DNA of 9,798 nucleotides, taken from positions 1 to 9,798 of the forward strand of contig UQQY01000081.1 of assembly GCA_900543295.1 (NCBI GenBank). The letters are read 5' to 3'. Each line of letters starts with the position of its first letter. Position 1 is the first letter of the stretch. Shown here one piece after another: positions 1-6,121 of the stretch. The position numbers and the translations under genes were made by a program. Below the pieces are notes generated by a model. The model was not told the DNA's origin. It saw nothing but the letters and a program-made list of their open reading frames with translations, and searched no databases. This DNA is from an uncultured Oscillospiraceae bacterium (GTDB lineage Bacteria > Bacillota > Clostridia > Oscillospirales > Ruminococcaceae).

Positions 1-744
1 ATCCAGCAGGCCAAAAGCGCCGTGGAGACCATGGCCCGCAACGCCCGCGCCAATTACGGCGAGGCCGTGCCCGTGCTGTACAGCCATAACACCGAGGTGC
101 TCAATCTCATTCAGCAGCGCGAAAGCGTCATCGATAAGCTGGAGGTCAATATCAGCAACTATCTGGTAAAGGTGACTGATCGTGAACTGAACGAGAGCGA
201 AAGCCATGCGGTAAACGAGCTGATCAATTTCATTGTGGAATACGAACGCATCGGCGACTACGCCATCAATGTGGTGGAGCGCAGCGGCGAGATGTTCGAC
301 AAGGAGATCACCTTCTCCGAAAGCGCCCGGCGGGAGCTTTCGCTGGTGGACAACGCCATCAAAGAGATCATGGATATCACGCTGGCGGCCTTCCAGGCGG
401 ACGATACGGTACTGGCCGAGCAGGTGGAGCCGCTGGAGGAGACCATCGACTTGATGATCGACACGCTTCGGGAACGGCATATCCTGCGCCTGAAAAACGG
501 TGTGTGCGCCATCGAGAGCGGCATCATTTTCCTGGAGATCCTGACGAACCTGGAGCGCATCTCCGACCATTGCTCCAACATTGCCGCGCGCATCGTGGGC
601 AAGGAATCCGAGGACGACCACTTCGACGCCCACGAGTTCCGCCGCAACATGCACGACGGGTATGTGCCAAATTTCAACGAGATGCTGGCGCAGTATAAGC
701 TGAAGTATTATACACCGCTGCTGGAAAGCCAGGAGACGGCCTGA
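1..744 (+). CDS. Na+/phosphate cotransporter, C-terminal PhoU-like part (5' truncated by window)
   Basis: This frame is open from base 1, so the gene begins before the window; 247 residues are visible and end at a TGA. The visible part is an all-helical PhoU-like region. It carries two diagnostic metal-binding helix motifs: EYERIGDYAIN at visible residues 80-90 and NLERISDHCSN at 183-193. The phrase NYLVKVTDRELNES is more typical of the cytoplasmic C-terminus of NptA-type Na/Pi-II cotransporters than of stand-alone PhoU. In that family a membrane transporter domain precedes this region and moves inorganic phosphate with Na+; the PhoU-like tail is thought to be regulatory. The transporter domain itself is outside the window, so a free-standing PhoU cannot be fully excluded. 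Codon use is strongly GC-rich at third positions (35 of the first 40 codons). It converges on the minus-strand genes across a shared terminator. Confidence 0.82.
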   Translation: MQQAKSAVETMARNARANYGEAVPVLYSHNTEVLNLIQQRESVIDKLEVNISNYLVKVTDRELNESESHAVNELINFIVEYERIGDYAINVVERSGEMFDKEITFSESARRELSLVDNAIKEIMDITLAAFQADDTVLAEQVEPLEETIDLMIDTLRERHILRLKNGVCAIESGIIFLEILTNLERISDHCSNIAARIVGKESEDDHFDAHEFRRNMHDGYVPNFNEMLAQYKLKYYTPLLESQETA

Positions 745-767
745 GCCGCTCATATGAAAACAAAAAG

Positions 768-813
768 ACCGCCCCGCGCCGGACGCTGGAACGCATCCGT
801 GCGGGGCGGTTTT
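768..813. terminator. Bidirectional intrinsic terminator between convergent genes
   Basis: A perfect 10-bp stem pairs accgccccgc (768-777) with gcggggcggt (801-810). The 23-nt loop can pair further, with ggacgc against gcatcc. On the plus strand it runs into TTTT (810-813). On the minus strand it is followed by a T-rich run complementary to 755-767 (five T, one G, four T). It lies between the plus-strand transporter gene and the minus-strand small-protein gene, so it can stop transcription from both sides. Confidence 0.8.
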
Positions 814-849
814 CTGCGGAAAAGAGACGGCGCACCGCGAACACGTTTC

Positions 850-984
850 CTAAAACGCGTCCTCGTCGTCGGAATAGATTTCGATATACTCGGGGGTACC
901 GGCTTTGTCGAACCAAGACAGCGCCGCCAGCGCCGCTGCGACGGCGGCGGCCACGGCGAATACCTTCAGGATAAATTTGAACAT
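850..984 (-). CDS. Small single-helix membrane protein, 44 aa, unknown function
   Basis: The start is the ATG at 984-982, set by an AGGAGG (999-994) with 9-nt spacing; a longer in-frame reading from 1092 has no such site. The product has 44 residues. A short positive N-terminus (MFKFILK) leads into an Ala/Val-rich hydrophobic helix at about residues 4-23 (VFAVAAAVAAALAAL). A polar tail ends in a strongly acidic stretch (YSDDEDAF). This predicts one transmembrane helix with a short soluble tail. I do not recognise a named family. It lies 104 nt downstream of the larger minus-strand gene and may share its transcript, ending at the bidirectional terminator. The excellent ribosome binding site is the main reason to believe it is a real gene. 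Confidence 0.65.
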   Translation of the reverse strand: MFKFILKVFAVAAAVAAALAALSWFDKAGTPEYIEIYSDDEDAF

Positions 985-1009
985 AGCAATACGCCTCCTG
1001 CAATTAGTA

Positions 1010-1027
1010 TGCCGGCATTTGCCGGCA
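1010..1027. repeat. Tight palindrome: two tgccggca units
   Basis: tgccggca (1010-1017) and tgccggca (1020-1027) are each palindromic and can pair as a 7-8-bp hairpin with a very short loop. In the minus-strand transcript the hairpin sits about 10 nt upstream of the AGGAGG of the 44-aa gene. There is no T-run after it on either strand, so it is not a standard terminator. It may affect mRNA stability or translation, or be incidental. Confidence 0.4.
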
Positions 1028-1088
1028 GATGCGGAATAAGGGGATGCGGCGGTGAAAAAAGGGAACACTGCGAAAGGACACGCGCCGG

Positions 1089-1658
1089 TCAATAAGGCAC
1101 CACGACGAAGGTGCCGAACCCGGCTGCGGTGGGAACGCCCGCACCTGCGGGCACAGGAAACGCCGCGCCGAACGCCGGTTCGGAAACGTCATACAAAAAG
1201 GCGTTCCCGGGCAGGATGCCGCCCACCCTGGGCACACGGCCGAACGCCGTGCGGAACGCCTGAGCGGGGAGCACACCTTCGGCGCTCCAGTAAAAGCCCT
1301 GCTCGTCACTGCCGGCCAGATGCCGCATGGGCGGCATTTCCAGCCGGCGCAGCGGCACGTCCGCCGGTTCCCCGGTACGGTACAGCCACAGCGCATCGCC
1401 CTGCTGCTTTGTACAGGACGCGAACAGATAAGTGCCGGCAGCGTCGTCCGGCGTGACGGCAAAGCCGAAGCGGGCCGTGTCGGGCGGCGTTTCATCAAAT
1501 ACCGTGACGCTGAAAGGGATTTCGCCATCCCGCACATAGCAGCGCAGATACGCATATACCTGCCCGCGGGCAGGCTCGCCGTTGAAATGTGTGATTTTCA
1601 ATGCGGGCAGCGTTTCCATGGGCAGCGCGTCCCGGCTGTTTGTGATAAGAAAGGACAA
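1089..1658 (-). CDS. Hypothetical protein, 189 aa, possibly CBM9-like beta-sandwich
   Basis: The start is placed at a TTG (1658-1656) because GGGGAGG (1672-1666) lies 7 nt upstream. The ATGs at 1742 and 1619 lack a comparable site. The 189-residue product has no signal peptide or membrane segment, so it is probably cytoplasmic. It is rich in short beta-like stretches (PFSVTVFDE, ARFGFAVT, TYLFASC). The C-terminal half has a pattern seen in CBM9-like or sugar-binding beta-sandwich domains: FYWSAEGVLP, then GNAFLYDVS, then a terminal FGTFVVVPY. That resemblance is from memory and weak, so the function stays unassigned. An extended -10 promoter lies upstream, and the 44-aa gene follows downstream on the same strand. 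Codon use is GC-rich, like the transporter gene and the 5' part of rnfC. Confidence 0.6.
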   Translation of the reverse strand: MSFLITNSRDALPMETLPALKITHFNGEPARGQVYAYLRCYVRDGEIPFSVTVFDETPPDTARFGFAVTPDDAAGTYLFASCTKQQGDALWLYRTGEPADVPLRRLEMPPMRHLAGSDEQGFYWSAEGVLPAQAFRTAFGRVPRVGGILPGNAFLYDVSEPAFGAAFPVPAGAGVPTAAGFGTFVVVPY

Positions 1659-1787
1659 CGTGTTTCCTCCCCGCGGGCGGCAGGCCCGCGTTGCTGAATG
1701 TATGTTTTGAACGATATACAGCCATGCGGCCGTACGCGGCAAACCGCATAAGACGCGGCTGTTTTGTTATTACAGTATACCGCTGTT

Positions 1788-1817
1788 AGTATAGCACAAT
1801 CGTGCATAAAAACGCAA
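1788..1817 (-). promoter_or_regulatory. Leftward sigma-A promoter with extended -10
   Basis: Read on the minus strand, TATACT occupies 1793-1788 and is preceded by TGC, giving an extended -10 (TGCTATACT). TTGCGT at 1817-1812 gives a weak -35 with 18-nt spacing. The expected start is near 1781, giving a leader of about 120 nt before the TTG start at 1658. A second TATACT lies 14 bp downstream at 1779-1774 without a TG extension. Confidence 0.5.
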
Positions 1818-1834
1818 CCGTTCCGCGCCGGGGC

Positions 1835-1868
1835 GCGCGGCGGCACAGGGAAAAAGCTGCCGCCGCGC
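1835..1868. repeat. GC-rich inverted repeat between divergent promoters
   Basis: gcgcggcggca (1835-1845) and tgccgccgcgc (1858-1868) form a perfect 11-bp inverted repeat around a 12-nt A-rich centre. No T-run follows on either strand, so a terminator is unlikely. It sits between the leftward and rightward promoters, about 37 bp upstream of the rnf -35. It could be an operator or simply a structured GC-rich spacer. Confidence 0.45.
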
Positions 1869-1904
1869 AGGCCGCGCCGGATATTGTGAAAAAATTATCC
1901 GTTG

Positions 1905-1933
1905 TTGACTACGCCCGGCCCAGTGTTTACAAT
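1905..1933 (+). promoter_or_regulatory. Sigma-A promoter of the rnf operon
   Basis: TTGACT (1905-1910) and TACAAT (1928-1933) are separated by exactly 17 bases, each matching five of six consensus positions. Transcription would start near 1940, leaving a leader of about 95 nt before the rnfC ATG at 2036. This places the whole rnfCDGEAB operon under one housekeeping-type promoter. Confidence 0.75.
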
Positions 1934-2035
1934 AGAAGATGGATTATTTTGCGTACTGGCGTTGTATCTGCGCCCCGGGTGGATACGGCGGCAACCGTAA
2001 AAAATACAAAAGGAGAAACGAGGGATCATATTTTC

Positions 2036-3361
2036 ATGTCATCCAAATTCAAACGCAGCGCCCTCGGCGCGCGCGTGCCGCATGAAAAGAAAACATCCGG
2101 TATGGCCACTGTCGCCATGCCCCTGCCCGAAAAGATCGTGCTGCCCATGCAGCAGCATATCGGCGCGCCGTGCACCCCCACGGTGAAAAAGGGCGATGCG
2201 GTGCTGGTGGGTACCGTTGTGGGCGCGGCGGGCGGTTTCGTCGGCGCAGCCATCCACAGCGGCGTGTCCGGCACCGTGGAGGCCGTGGAGACCGTGCATA
2301 TGCCCAACGGCCGTTCGGTACCGGCTGTCGTCATCAGGGCCGACGGCGAGCAGACGCCGGACCCGGCCTGTGTTCCGCCCGAGGTGACGGACCACGCTTC
2401 GCTCATTGCGGCGGTGCAGGCGTGCGGCCTGGTGGGCTTGGGCGGCGCGGGTTTCCCCACGGCGGTCAAGCTCTCGCCCAAGGATCTTTCGGCCATCGAC
2501 ACCCTCGTCATCAACGGCGCGGAATGCGAGCCGTACATTACCTCGGACAACCGGGAATTTCTGGAATGCTCTGAGAGCGTGATGCGCGGTATTGCGGCCG
2601 TCAAGCAGCATCTGGGCATCAAAAAGGTCGTCATCGGCATTGAGCGCAACAAGCCTGAGGCCATCGACCTTATGTTCAGCCTTGTGAAGAACGACCCGGA
2701 TTATTCCGTTATGCCCCTGCAGAGCCGTTATCCCCAAGGGGCGGAAAAGGTGCTCATTGAAAAGACCACGGGGCGCGAAGTACCCCGGGGCGGTCTGCCC
2801 GCGGACGCAGGCGTTATCGTGCTGAACGTCACCACGGTGTCCACACTGGGCAAATACCTGGCCACGGGCATGCCTCTCACGACCAAGCGCCTGACCGTGG
2901 ACGGCGACGCCATCGGCGAAGCGAAGAACGTAGAGGTCGTCATCGGCACGCCCATCGGCGACGTGCTGGACTTCTGCGGCGTAAAGGACGATGTTTCCAA
3001 GATCCTGATGGGCGGCCCGATGATGGGAACCGCTGTGGAGAGCGTTGATTTACCAGTTGTCAAAAATAACAATGCCATTCTTGCCTTTAAGGAAAAATCA
3101 GCACAGCTTCCCGTGACGACCGCCTGCATCCGCTGCGGCAAATGTATCGGTATCTGTCCGATGAAGCTAATGCCTGCGCGTCTTGAAAAGGCGTATGATA
3201 CCCGAAATCCGGAGCTTTTACAGAAGCTTTCCGTCGATCTTTGCATCAGCTGCGGATGCTGTTCGTTTATTTGTCCGGCCAAGCGTCATCTGGCGCAGAA
3301 AAACCAACTCGGCAAGGTACTGCTTAAAGAATATCAGAGCAAAGGGGCACAGAAAAAATGA
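2036..3361 (+). CDS. rnfC: Rnf electron transport complex subunit C (RnfC)
   Basis: RnfC is the peripheral NADH-side subunit of the ferredoxin:NAD+ oxidoreductase (Rnf) complex; it binds FMN and two [4Fe-4S] clusters. The ATG at 2036 gives 441 residues, usual for clostridial RnfC; GAGGG lies about 11 nt upstream. In order: a barrel-like N-terminal domain (about 30-100, QHIGAPCTPTVKKGD), the glycine-rich nucleotide/FMN loop GLVGLGGAGFPTAVK from residue 131, NGAECEPYIT (160-169), an SLBB-like region (about 250-320) and two cluster motifs. These are CIRCGKCIGICP (C364, C367, C370, C374) and CISCGCCSFICP (C403, C406, C409, C413, with an extra C408). It is the first operon gene; its stop overlaps the rnfD start as ATGA. 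Odd: third-position GC drops abruptly at about residue 337 (base 3044) with no frame disruption. Confidence 0.95.
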   Translation: MSSKFKRSALGARVPHEKKTSGMATVAMPLPEKIVLPMQQHIGAPCTPTVKKGDAVLVGTVVGAAGGFVGAAIHSGVSGTVEAVETVHMPNGRSVPAVVIRADGEQTPDPACVPPEVTDHASLIAAVQACGLVGLGGAGFPTAVKLSPKDLSAIDTLVINGAECEPYITSDNREFLECSESVMRGIAAVKQHLGIKKVVIGIERNKPEAIDLMFSLVKNDPDYSVMPLQSRYPQGAEKVLIEKTTGREVPRGGLPADAGVIVLNVTTVSTLGKYLATGMPLTTKRLTVDGDAIGEAKNVEVVIGTPIGDVLDFCGVKDDVSKILMGGPMMGTAVESVDLPVVKNNNAILAFKEKSAQLPVTTACIRCGKCIGICPMKLMPARLEKAYDTRNPELLQKLSVDLCISCGCCSFICPAKRHLAQKNQLGKVLLKEYQSKGAQKK

Positions 3362-4287
3362 AAAAATTGATTGTTTCTCCGTCTCCGCATCTGCTCAGCA
3401 AAAACTCGACCTCAAATATTATGTTCGACGTCATCGTGGCTCTTTTCCCGGCACTGCTTGTCGGCATTTATGTTTTCGGCCCGCGTGCGTTGATTGTAAC
3501 ATGCGTGTGTGTTGCAACCTGTATTCTTTCGGAATTTGTAATCCGTAAGCTGATGAAGCGCAGCAATACGGTATCCGATTTCAGCGCTATTGTTACGGGC
3601 GTTTTGCTTGCATTCAATCTGCCGCCGCAAATTCCGCTTTGGGTAGCCGCGCTCGGCTCCGCTTTTGCTATTATTGTAGTCAAGCAGCTCTTTGGCGGTA
3701 TCGGGCAGAATTTTGCAAATCCGGCGATTGCCGCGCGTATTTTTCTTGTAGTATCCTTCGGCACCTACATGACTACATGGACGGCGCCGTTTGCCTATCG
3801 CTACGGCTTAGACGCAACGGCCGGCGCCACGCCCCTTACCGATCTGGCAGGAACCAAAACGCTTGATTTGTTTTTGGGAAATGTCGGCGGATGTATCGGA
3901 GAAGTCAGCGCGCTTGCATTGCTGATCGGCGGAATTTATCTAGTTGTCCGCCGTGTCATCAATCCATTTGTGCCGCTTACGTTTATCGGTACGGTTTTTG
4001 TATTCACCTGGATATTGGGCGAAGATCCATTAAAGCAGATTCTTGCAGGCGGATTGATGCTAGGCGCCATCTTTATGGCTACCGATTATGCGACGACGCC
4101 AGCCACATTAAAAGGAAAAATTATTTTTGCCTTTGGGTGCGGTGTTATTACAACGTTGATTCGTGTCTTTGGATCATACCCGGAAGGCGTTTCCTTTGCC
4201 ATTCTGCTGATGAATCTCGTCACACCGCTAATCGACCGCGTCACAGCAACAAAGCCGGTGGGAGCAGGAGGTGTCAAGCATGTATAA
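3358..4287 (+). CDS. rnfD: Rnf complex membrane subunit D (RnfD)
   Basis: RnfD is an integral membrane subunit of the Rnf complex with covalently bound FMN, in the NqrB/RnfD family; it helps pass electrons across the membrane while cations are pumped. The product is 309 residues with many hydrophobic helices (for example VIVALFPALLVGIYVFG near residue 25 and LALLIGGIYLVV near 190). Family signatures include NPAIAARIFL and DATAGATPL, where T158 is the predicted FMN-attachment threonine. FNLPPQIPLW and ATDYATTP are also typical. The start codon overlaps the rnfC stop (ATGA), with AAAGGGG about 10 nt upstream, indicating translational coupling. Codon use is mixed (22 of the first 40 third positions are G or C), unlike the 5' part of rnfC. 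Confidence 0.95.
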   Translation: MKKLIVSPSPHLLSKNSTSNIMFDVIVALFPALLVGIYVFGPRALIVTCVCVATCILSEFVIRKLMKRSNTVSDFSAIVTGVLLAFNLPPQIPLWVAALGSAFAIIVVKQLFGGIGQNFANPAIAARIFLVVSFGTYMTTWTAPFAYRYGLDATAGATPLTDLAGTKTLDLFLGNVGGCIGEVSALALLIGGIYLVVRRVINPFVPLTFIGTVFVFTWILGEDPLKQILAGGLMLGAIFMATDYATTPATLKGKIIFAFGCGVITTLIRVFGSYPEGVSFAILLMNLVTPLIDRVTATKPVGAGGVKHV

Positions 4288-4849
4288 AACCATTGTAAAG
4301 CCGACGCTTGTTTTGACGGTTATTGCGGTAGCGATCAGCGCTCTGCTTGCACTTACCTATAATCTTACGGGAGTAGGGGAGGCCTCTGCCGGCATTGCAC
4401 AGGATAAGCTTGATGAATACGCGCAAGTCGTGCTTCCCGGCGCTTCTTTTAAGCAGGCGGATCTGTTGGCGGAAACGGCTGTAGACGACGTTACGCTTTT
4501 AGGAATTTATCAAGATGAAAACGGAAACGGCTGTGCGCTCAACATCTCGGCAAAGGGTTATCACGGAAAAGATAGCTTGGACTTGTTTATCGCCTTTGAC
4601 AAAAATGGCGCGATTGCGGGTATTTATCCGATTTCCACGCAGGAAACGCCCGGTCTTGGCTCAAAGGTTACAGAAACAGATTATCTGAAGAACTATATCG
4701 GGAAGGACAGTCCTGTAACCGTTTCTAAAGACGGCAGCGGCGATATCGACGCGATTGCCGGCGCGACAATTTCCTCTAACTCTTTGGGCGATGCGATAAA
4801 CGCCGCTTTCCTGTTTTATGAAGAGGTCAAAGGAGGTTTGCAGGTATGA
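4280..4849 (+). CDS. rnfG: Rnf complex subunit G (RnfG), covalent FMN protein
   Basis: RnfG is a membrane-anchored extracytoplasmic subunit of the Rnf complex with an FMN-binding domain. I chose the ATG at 4280, 8 nt after AGGAGG (4266-4271); a GTG at 4271 overlaps that site. The 189-residue product has one N-terminal membrane anchor (about residues 9-28) and a soluble domain. Family motifs are ETPGLGSKV and DAIAGATISS, in which T163 is the predicted flavin-linked threonine. ApbE-type flavin transferases usually recognise Dxx(S/T)GAT; here alanine replaces the Ser/Thr, as in RnfD of this operon. No apbE is in the window. The gene overlaps the end of rnfD by eight bases and the start of rnfE by four. 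Confidence 0.94.
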   Translation: MYKTIVKPTLVLTVIAVAISALLALTYNLTGVGEASAGIAQDKLDEYAQVVLPGASFKQADLLAETAVDDVTLLGIYQDENGNGCALNISAKGYHGKDSLDLFIAFDKNGAIAGIYPISTQETPGLGSKVTETDYLKNYIGKDSPVTVSKDGSGDIDAIAGATISSNSLGDAINAAFLFYEEVKGGLQV

Positions 4850-5517
4850 GCTATCTAAAAACGTTTACGAAAGGTCTTATCAAAGAAAATCCGGTATTAG
4901 TCATGCTGCTCGGTACCTGTCCGACGCTTGCGGTTACAACTCTTGCAATCAACGGTCTCGGCATGGGACTTGCCACCACGTTTGTACTGGTCTGTTCCAA
5001 TGTGGTAATCTCGCTGTTAAAGAACGTTATCCCAAAGGAAGTCCGCCTTCCATCCTTTATTGTCATTATTGCGGGCTTTGTTACGTTTGTAAGCTTCATG
5101 CTGCAAAGCTATCTGCCGGATCTCTATAATGCGCTCGGCGTGTTTCTTTCCCTTATCACGGTTAACTGCATTATTTTAGGACGCGCCGAAATGTTTGCAA
5201 GCAAAAATAATGTTGCGGCCTCTGCGTTGGACGGTCTTGGCATGGGGCTTGGTTTTACTTTTGCCCTGCTCTGCATTGGCATAATCCGTGAAATCTTAGG
5301 CAGCGGCAGCGTTTTTGGATTCTCCTTCGGCGACTGGTTTGAGCCGATTGCTTTCTTTGTCACACCGGCAGGCGGTTTCTTTGTATTCGGCGTGGTGATT
5401 GCAGTCGTAAATATCCTTTCAAACTATAAGGTGTCCTCGAAAAAATTCGGCTGTAAAAACTGTCCGAATGCTGCGGCATGTCAATCAAAAGATGGGGAAG
5501 GAGCGTGTGAATCATGA
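4846..5517 (+). CDS. rnfE: Rnf complex membrane subunit E (RnfE) with cysteine-rich tail
   Basis: RnfE is one of two homologous six-helix core subunits (RnfA/RnfE, NqrD/NqrE family). Its conserved half-membrane cysteines help hold an intramembrane [2Fe-2S] cluster shared with RnfA. The two expected cysteines are present: C25 in LLGTCPTLAVT and C108 in TVNCIILGRAE. The product is 223 residues. The start overlaps the rnfG stop, with AGGAGG (4831-4836) at 9-nt spacing. After the last helix there is a soluble tail of about 30 residues with four more cysteines (C203, C206, C212, C221) in the arrangement CX2CX5CX8C. RnfA here lacks such a tail. The tail could bind metal or a cluster on the cytoplasmic face, but this is inference. 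Confidence 0.94.
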   Translation: MSYLKTFTKGLIKENPVLVMLLGTCPTLAVTTLAINGLGMGLATTFVLVCSNVVISLLKNVIPKEVRLPSFIVIIAGFVTFVSFMLQSYLPDLYNALGVFLSLITVNCIILGRAEMFASKNNVAASALDGLGMGLGFTFALLCIGIIREILGSGSVFGFSFGDWFEPIAFFVTPAGGFFVFGVVIAVVNILSNYKVSSKKFGCKNCPNAAACQSKDGEGACES

Positions 5518-6104
5518 AGGAACTGATGATTATCCTTTTCAGCGCAATTCTCGTCGAGAATTTTGTCTTAAATAAGTTTATGGGAATCTGCCCTTTCCTT
5601 GGCGTGTCGAAAAAAATGAGTTCCGCGCTGGGTATGAGCGCGGCAGTCACCTTCGTTATGCTGATGGCTACAGCAATTACGTATCCGATTTATACGTTTC
5701 TGTTAGCGCCGTTTGAACTCGACTATCTGCGGGTTGTCGTTTTCATTTTGATTATTGCGCTCTTTGTCCAGATTGTTGAAATCATTTTGAAACGCTTCGT
5801 TAAGCCGCTCTATGAATCTCTGGGCGTTTATCTTCCGCTTATCACGACAAACTGCGCGGTTTTAGGTGTAACTATTTTAAATGTCGATAGCCAGTATAAC
5901 TTCATCCAGTCGATGTTTAATTCGCTGGGGGCAGGCGTTGGCTTTGCATTGGCGCTGGTGATCTTTGCCGGCGTGCGTGAACGAATCGAATTGGCGGACA
6001 TCCCGAAAGCCTTTAAGGGTGTTCCGGCGACGCTGATTGCCGCCTCTATTGTTTCGCTGAGCTTTGTCGGTTTCAGCGGCATTGTAGAAGGCATTTTCGG
6101 ATAA
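5514..6104 (+). CDS. rnfA: Rnf complex membrane subunit A (RnfA)
   Basis: RnfA is the partner of RnfE in the inverted-topology membrane core of Rnf that carries the intramembrane [2Fe-2S] cluster. The 196-residue product is of usual length, with about six hydrophobic helices. The conserved cysteine motifs are C26 in KFMGICPFLGVSKK and C114 in LPLITTNCAVLGV. The C-terminal GVRERIELADIPKAFKG followed by a final hydrophobic helix is characteristic of the family. The ATG overlaps the rnfE stop (ATGA), with AAGGAG (5498-5503) at 10-nt spacing. The operon order E-A-B matches clostridial Rnf loci. Confidence 0.95.
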   Translation: MKELMIILFSAILVENFVLNKFMGICPFLGVSKKMSSALGMSAAVTFVMLMATAITYPIYTFLLAPFELDYLRVVVFILIIALFVQIVEIILKRFVKPLYESLGVYLPLITTNCAVLGVTILNVDSQYNFIQSMFNSLGAGVGFALALVIFAGVRERIELADIPKAFKGVPATLIAASIVSLSFVGFSGIVEGIFG

Positions 6105-6121
6105 AGCGGGAGGAGAAAACG

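Larger units (their letters stand above)
1659..2035. other. Divergent intergenic region between the 189-aa gene and rnfC
   Basis: These 377 bases hold no supported gene. They contain the leftward promoter (1788-1817), a GC-rich palindrome (1835-1868), the rightward rnf promoter (1905-1933) and the roughly 95-nt rnf leader. An in-frame extension of rnfC back to an ATG at 1802 can be translated, but it crosses the promoter and has no family similarity. I recognise no riboswitch in either leader. Confidence 0.7.

Noticed and set aside
1620..1742. ATG starts at 1742 or 1619 for the 189-aa minus-strand gene
   Set aside because: Neither has a ribosome binding site; the TTG at 1658 has GGGGAGG at ideal spacing.
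1802..2035. Possible 78-residue N-terminal extension of RnfC from an upstream ATG
   Set aside because: It crosses the TTGACT/TACAAT promoter, has no ribosome binding site at its start and does not resemble RnfC; the ATG at 2036 gives the usual family N-terminus.
1940..2035. Riboswitch in the rnf leader
   Set aside because: Only a short 5-bp stem is evident (gtatc with gatac); no known riboswitch core was recognised.
2026..2737. Long minus-strand open frames opposite rnfC
   Set aside because: They are shadows of a GC-rich coding strand, have no family similarity, and the plus-strand protein is clearly RnfC.
4271..4279. GTG at 4271 as the rnfG start
   Set aside because: It overlaps the AGGAGG that correctly spaces the ATG at 4280.
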